Source: Acidimicrobiia bacterium
GTDB taxonomy: Bacteria > Actinomycetota > Acidimicrobiia > Spongiisociales > UBA4744
Direction of reading: 5' to 3'
Length of the DNA: 53,024 nucleotides
Assembly (NCBI GenBank): GCA_029863625.1
Contig: JAOTUY010000015.1
Span: 1 to 53,024, forward strand
Numbering within the stretch: the first letter of the stretch is position 1; each line of letters starts with the position of its first letter. This document shows positions 49,435 to 53,024 of the stretch, piece by piece. Under the pieces are notes generated by a model. It made no database searches, was not told the origin of the DNA, and saw only the letters and a program-made list of their open reading frames with translations. The position numbers and the translations under genes are program-made.

Positions 49435-50315
49435 TCACCCTGTGCCGGCGGCGGTGTTGCGGATGCGTCCGCCGAACTGGTATTCGGCGATTGGGATTCC
49501 TCGGCTGTCGAGGAGTTCGAGGCCGGTGAGGGTGGTGGTGAAGGAAGCCGTCTGTCGGATGGTGTTGAGGTAGTCGGTTTCTTGGTTCATGACCCCGTCG
49601 GGTTCGAGGCACGCTTTCTCGGTGTGGGTGATGGGTCCGAGAATGAGCTGGTCGGCGTTGACCTCGTAGTCGGCGGAATAGTCGTTGCAACCGGCGATAC
49701 CCGTCAGGGTTCTGTCGGTGCGGAACGCCAGGCTGATCTCGGTCCCGTCAACCGGTGAAGTACCTGCGCTGTACGAGGCAAGCCGCCAGGTGATCCCCGC
49801 GAGTGGGAGCAGGGTGGCGGGGCGGAAATGCAGCTGGACGGTTCCTCCGGCGTCGGTTAACTCAAGCCGGTCGTTGGATAGGTTGAATCGTTTCGAGGTT
49901 TGAAGGGCTTGGATCACCGCGTTGCCTTGGCCCACGTATTCGGGGTCGCAGGCGGAGCCGGTCAGGCCAGGTCAGCGAAGGTGATGGAGGTTGCGTCGAT
50001 CGAGTAGGCGGACCGGAAGAGGCTGCATCCGGTGGATCCGCTGGCGGTGCCGTCCGTCAATACCAGCGTGGCGATGGTGGTTGGGTTGGCGGGCATCACG
50101 AGACGGCCATCCCACACTGAGGTTATCTCCCATTTGGTTCCTTCCAGCGGGTCGCCGGTGGCTGTCTGGCCCTCTCCACAGGCGGCGCCATACCCGGCGG
50201 CGAGCGCCGCCGCCGAGGCGCTGCGGATGATGAGGGCGTGGCTACCGCGGAACGAAACGGTCGCACCAGCGACCACCGCTGCTCCAAGCAGTAGGAAGAT
50301 CAGACTCAGAGACAT
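49435..50315 (-). pseudogene. Exported META-domain protein, split by a frameshift
   Basis: Two adjoining frames together give one protein. The first (ATG 50315, with AAAGGAG) has a hydrophobic N-terminus and a META/HslJ-like domain (TKWEITSVWDG, TGCSLFRSAYSI). It stops at 49962. The second frame carries on with SACDPEYVGQG and another META domain (ITWRLASYSAG, GIAGCNDYSADYEV). At the break the sequence reads GCCTGACC; one extra A (GCCATGACC) would join the frames without a stop. Either a real one-base deletion or a sequencing error. META proteins sit in the envelope and are often linked to stress or heat-shock-like responses. Confidence 0.75.
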
Positions 50316-50371
50316 TGCAGCTCCTTTGTGGTGGCTTTCTCTTCTTCATTGGAATCGGAGAGTGGCCGGTT

Positions 50372-51223
50372 CTACTGGTTGCGGGCCTTGTCCCATGCTG
50401 CGAGGTCCTCGTCCCAGTCCGCCCGGGAGATGACCCAGCAGCCGTCCGATTCGAACAGAGCCGACCAGGCAGCACAGTCTCCGTTGAGGCGGAACTCGAC
50501 GCGGGCCACCTCGGGGTGCTGAAACACGTTTCGTCTCAGCTCGGCGTTGAAGAAGATCATGCCGGTGGCAGTGTTCATGTTGTTGACGATGATGGCGTCG
50601 TTGAAATCGACCACCAGTTCTCCGTCGGTCAACCTCACACTGTTCAACGCGTCTGCGGTCGCCTCGTCGAAGGCCGAGTCGAATCCGACGACCCTTTCGT
50701 CTGGGGTTGGTCCGGCGAGCATCGACCGCAGGGTCCACTCGATCCGATCGACCACCTGGTCGGACTCGGGAACGATTCGGGGAACGCCGACTCCCGCCGT
50801 CGGGGAGATGGCGTCACCACCGCACTCGAACAGAACGGTGATGACCACTTGCCCGGGGCCGGGAGCGAGGGGATCGGGCGGGTTGCATGTCGGAACGGTT
50901 TGCACGTCGACGGTTACGACGGTGCCTTGATCGACGTTGGCTCCCGGGGCAGGCTCCTGGGCCACAACGATCGCCTCGTCAATGTCCTCGGGTAGCGCCA
51001 AGACCTCGAGACGAACGTCGCCTAGCTGTGCCCTGGCCTCTGCCAGGGTCAGGCCCCTCAGGTCGGGAACCGACACCACTTCTGGGACTACGTCGGGCCG
51101 CGTGGTGGTTGTGGTCGGTGGCGGCAGCGTGGTGCTGCCTGCGACATCGTTTGGAGCGGTGGCTCCGCAAGCGGTCACTACAAGGACCGCCACCGCGAGC
51201 AGAGCGATTCTGAGAAGCAGCAC
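50372..51223 (-). CDS. Lipoprotein with PASTA and GerMN-like domains
   Basis: A 283-residue lipoprotein starting at GTG 51223, chosen for GAAGGAGG upstream and because the signal peptide begins there. The lipobox is LVVTAC, followed by a short Thr/Pro linker. Residues about 48-110 form a PASTA domain (VPDLRGLTLAEARAQL ... VVAQEPAPGANVDQG) that may bind peptidoglycan or muropeptides. The rest is GerMN-like (VVITVLFECGGD ... LVVDFND), known in spore-germination and mycobacterial LpqB-type lipoproteins. It probably acts in cell-wall sensing. Confidence 0.85.
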   Translation of the reverse strand: MLLLRIALLAVAVLVVTACGATAPNDVAGSTTLPPPTTTTTRPDVVPEVVSVPDLRGLTLAEARAQLGDVRLEVLALPEDIDEAIVVAQEPAPGANVDQGTVVTVDVQTVPTCNPPDPLAPGPGQVVITVLFECGGDAISPTAGVGVPRIVPESDQVVDRIEWTLRSMLAGPTPDERVVGFDSAFDEATADALNSVRLTDGELVVDFNDAIIVNNMNTATGMIFFNAELRRNVFQHPEVARVEFRLNGDCAAWSALFESDGCWVISRADWDEDLAAWDKARNQ

Positions 51224-51439
51224 GGTGTTTCCTCCTTCACTTCTTGTCGTGTCTTGGACGATCAGATCCCGACGCACGGTTCCCCGCGCTCGGAGGTCCT
51301 CGATGCCAAGCGCATCCAGCGCGGTGGGTCAAGATAGGGGATCACTCAAGTGGCGGATCTCCATCCCGACCGATGGTCAAACCCAGGCTTCTCCCGAACT
51401 CTCCCTCTGCCTCGGGGGCCTCTGCCAGGCAGCTCACTT

Positions 51440-51483
51440 GCTATCAAGAGATATACTGTGATCCGATAGCGCTATCTGCTATC
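51440..51483 (+). promoter_or_regulatory. Toxin-antitoxin promoter and operator
   Basis: TATACT (51452-51457) is a good -10. Downstream is the perfect palindrome GATAGCGCTATC (51465-51476), flanked by further GCTATC copies at 51440-51445 and 51478-51483. Repeated half-sites around the start of transcription are typical of antitoxin/complex autorepression. The -35 is poor. Confidence 0.6.
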
Positions 51484-51496
51484 ATGCAGCCCCAAT

Positions 51497-51706
51497 ATGG
51501 CAACGACTCGCACGACGTTCACGCTCGATGAAGCCCTCGCCGAACAAGCCCGCCGCCTCGGGATCAATATTTCTGCTGCTGCTCGCGATGGGGTGGCTGC
51601 GGCGGTTCGCGCTGCGTTGGCCGGCTCCGACCGTGCGGCCTACGAACGCAACCCGGAGCAGCCCGATTCGTTCTGGAGCGAGGCGGAAGCCTGGGGCAAG
51701 GAATGA
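51497..51706 (+). CDS. CcdA-like type II antitoxin
   Basis: A 69-residue antitoxin. The N-terminal part (TTRTTFTLDEALAEQARRLG) suits a ribbon-helix-helix DNA-binding domain and the acidic C-terminal tail (NPEQPDSFWSEAEAWGKE) would cover the toxin. It overlaps the toxin gene as ATGA. It likely binds the GCTATC operator just upstream, repressing its own operon with the toxin. Confidence 0.85.
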   Translation: MATTRTTFTLDEALAEQARRLGINISAAARDGVAAAVRAALAGSDRAAYERNPEQPDSFWSEAEAWGKE

Positions 51707-52011
51707 ACCGAGGGGAGATCTGGCTGGCGCAGGTTGGACGGAAACGGCGACCCGTGTTGGTCCTGACTCGGAACGAAGTGCTCGACGTGCGCGCCCTGGT
51801 CACTGTGGCGGAGATCACGAGCTCGTTACGGGGTCTCGCGGCCGAAGTTCCCATCGATCACGCGCAGCTCGGACTCGACAGAGAATCTGCCGTCAACTGC
51901 GACGGACTTCATACCGTGCCCCAGACGATGCTGACCGAATTCGTCGGCACCGCCAGTCAGGCGACCATGCGCCGAGTCTGTGCTTCCGTCTCCTACGCCC
52001 TCGGCTGCTGA
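51703..52011 (+). CDS. PemK/MazF-like toxin endoribonuclease
   Basis: A 102-residue toxin. It opens with MNRGEIWLAQVGRKRRPVLVLTR, the usual MazF/PemK start with the RGEIW motif and RPVLVLTR strand, and has the central SAVNCDGLHTVPQ segment and the C-terminal helix. These enzymes cut mRNA at specific short sequences. Translation is coupled to the antitoxin. The pair seems intact. Confidence 0.9.
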   Translation: MNRGEIWLAQVGRKRRPVLVLTRNEVLDVRALVTVAEITSSLRGLAAEVPIDHAQLGLDRESAVNCDGLHTVPQTMLTEFVGTASQATMRRVCASVSYALGC

Positions 52012-52344
52012 GCCGCGGGCTCAGTATCTCGCCGCCCATTACCTTCCCGATAGCCGCCGCGACCGCACGACAACCCGAAATGACCGCTGATGTCCGGTGA
52101 CAGCCGGTGGCAACCGGTGGCCTGGATTGCGTCGCTGTGTCCTTTGAGGACGATGACGTGGGAGTGGTGGCGGTGGCGAGCGCCACCCGGTAGCCGCGGC
52201 GGTGGCCTGGATCCGAGGGCTATGGAGAGAGCCAACCACGACATTCTCAGACTGCGGGGGCAGCACCTGCCGACGACGTCAAAGGCAAAGGTCAGATGCA
52301 CACCTGGTCCTCACCGGACGAACGTAAGCAACTAACGTCGCAAC
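52012..52344. other. Gene-free stretch
   Basis: No credible gene on either strand. It contains CCGGTGGC-type direct repeats around 52095-52120 and a few short GC hairpins, nothing I can assign. Confidence 0.5.
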
Positions 52345-52455
52345 ATGGAGCGCATACGTGGCATATGGCAGCGCCTCATGTCGATCGGTGCCTACCCGGG
52401 CGAAACAGACGCGCAGGCAGCCAGGCGGCGGATCGTCGTCGGGTACATGGTCTTC
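52345..52455 (+). pseudogene. 5' fragment of a membrane protein gene, cut by IS110 debris
   Basis: ATG 52345 begins MERIRGIWQRLMSIGAYPGE, then DAQAARRRIVVGYMVF. This resembles the short cytoplasmic start plus first membrane helix of actinobacterial membrane-bound cyclases or sensors (inference). After about 37 residues the frame runs into antisense IS110 sequence and stops at 52515. TAACGT six bases before the codon could be a leaderless -10. Confidence 0.5.
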
Positions 52456-52764
52456 ACCAGCACCCGCATCTGTTCCATCGGCCCGTTACGCAGCTTGGGG
52501 GTTCCCGTCGCTTGACCGGACAGGGCCGCCCGAGCGGCCGCCAGCGCGTCGGTCGGATCCGATTTGCCGTGGCGGTGTCGGAGCTGCCCGAACCACCGTC
52601 CCGAAACCACCCAACCAATCCAACAACTTGCGGTAGCCGGCCTCGGTGGTCTCGAACGACTCGATCCCCAACAACCCGCCAATCTGATCAAGGCAAGCCG
52701 CCACATGGAAATCGAGATGTGTGTCCACCCCACCGCAAACGGCACGGGTATCTACCATGGTCAT
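52453..52764 (-). pseudogene. IS110-family transposase remnant with internal deletion
   Basis: ATG 52764 (AAAGGGATGG upstream) starts MTMVDTRAVCGGVDTHLDFH, the IS110 N-terminus with the first DEDD Asp, and goes on through FETTEAGYRKLLDWLGGFG. There the frame shifts at about 52593 and resumes as RHGKSDPTDALAAARAAL in another frame. The segment that normally lies between, with the EGTGSYG catalytic Glu, is missing. The frame then ends near MEQMRVLV, so the C-terminal Ser-containing domain is also lost. Inactive. Confidence 0.8.
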
Positions 52765-53024
52765 AAGCCATCCCTTTCTCTCGCTATATGTGCAAAGGGG
52801 TGGCACGCACCACCGGGACGGCGGTCGTCGATACGGTCGAAGCTGTTCCCGCAGCTCGACCAACGTCGCACCGCCCGACCGGTGAGTGCCTCTCCGTGCC
52901 GGTTCCAGGATGGTTTCTGGCTTCTGCGCCGGGGGTGTGGAGCGTGATTATGCGGTGGTTGGGGTCGGCCCGCCTCCATCCGGCAGCCATGTCGTCTTTG
53001 AGGATCTGCGGGCTAATCGGCTGG
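52765..53024 (-). other. Upstream flank of IS110 remnant with strong stem-loop
   Basis: No gene is visible. On the minus strand GGTCGAGCTG-CGGGAA-CAGCTTCGACC (52861-52835) forms a ten-base-pair stem with one bulge. In IS110-group elements the region 5' of the recombinase encodes the bridge RNA, so this could be a vestige of one; unproven. Confidence 0.35.

Overview
The window is high-GC DNA from an actinomycete. The thrice-repeated S-layer-homology-like motif RWQMAIFLA, the Thr/Ser-rich linkers on lipoproteins and surface proteins, the GTG/TTG starts and the strong AAGGAGG-type ribosome sites suggest an Acidimicrobiia-like actinobacterium. This placement is inference; there is no rRNA gene to confirm it and no convincing tRNA or CRISPR array was seen.

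Layout. Bases 1-5.4 kb: the end of a polyamine-type ABC permease, a DAO/GcvT fusion oxidoreductase, an alpha/beta hydrolase, and a small ferredoxin coupled to an HTH protein. 5.5-12.9 kb: envelope functions, namely a lipoprotein with Ca-binding-like repeats, a four-gene minus-strand operon (lipoprotein, periplasmic adaptor, MacB-type ATPase, permease) and an SLH-like surface protein. 13.0-14.1 kb: a scarred zone with a dus gene lacking its 5' half, an orphan zinc-binding mini-frame and an intact RRM RNA-binding protein. 14.4-17.3 kb: a tightly coupled methyltransferase / small protein / possible nuclease cassette. 17.3-21.7 kb: a heterodimeric ABC exporter with its TetR repressor; the operator lies inside the promoter and the mRNA looks leaderless. 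21.8-29.7 kb: an adenylate/guanylate cyclase, a metzincin-like peptidase, a large protein of unknown function, a LuxR-type regulator and a CrtISO-like oxidoreductase.

30.0-46.4 kb is the most unusual part. It holds a STAND NTPase with a transmembrane segment and outward-facing domains, four CHAT/caspase-like proteins of different architecture, a metacaspase, a cytosolic-looking M15 peptidoglycan peptidase, an HExxH peptidase and an LCAT/phospholipase-like hydrolase, with a uracil-DNA glycosylase and an amidohydrolase between them. The STAND NTPase and the adjacent CHAT protein share a short N-terminal GDxSGQVAxG tag. Two of the large proteins carry a cytosolic enzymatic half and an extracellular half. 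I read the region as a candidate caspase-centred conflict or cell-fate signalling island that senses the cell surface.

46.6-49.3 kb is a self-contained sigma circuit. An ECF sigma factor is fused to a zinc anti-sigma motif, a membrane segment and an extracellular domain. A two-part promoter motif, identical in 20 positions and in spacing, precedes both the sigma locus and the adjacent membrane-anchored surface protein. The sigma transcript would first encode a 55-residue leader frame beginning at about its first base. 49.4-53.0 kb: a META-domain gene split by a one-base frameshift, a PASTA/GerMN lipoprotein, a CcdA/PemK-type toxin-antitoxin pair with a palindromic operator, and a decayed IS110 transposase abutting the first codons of a membrane protein gene.
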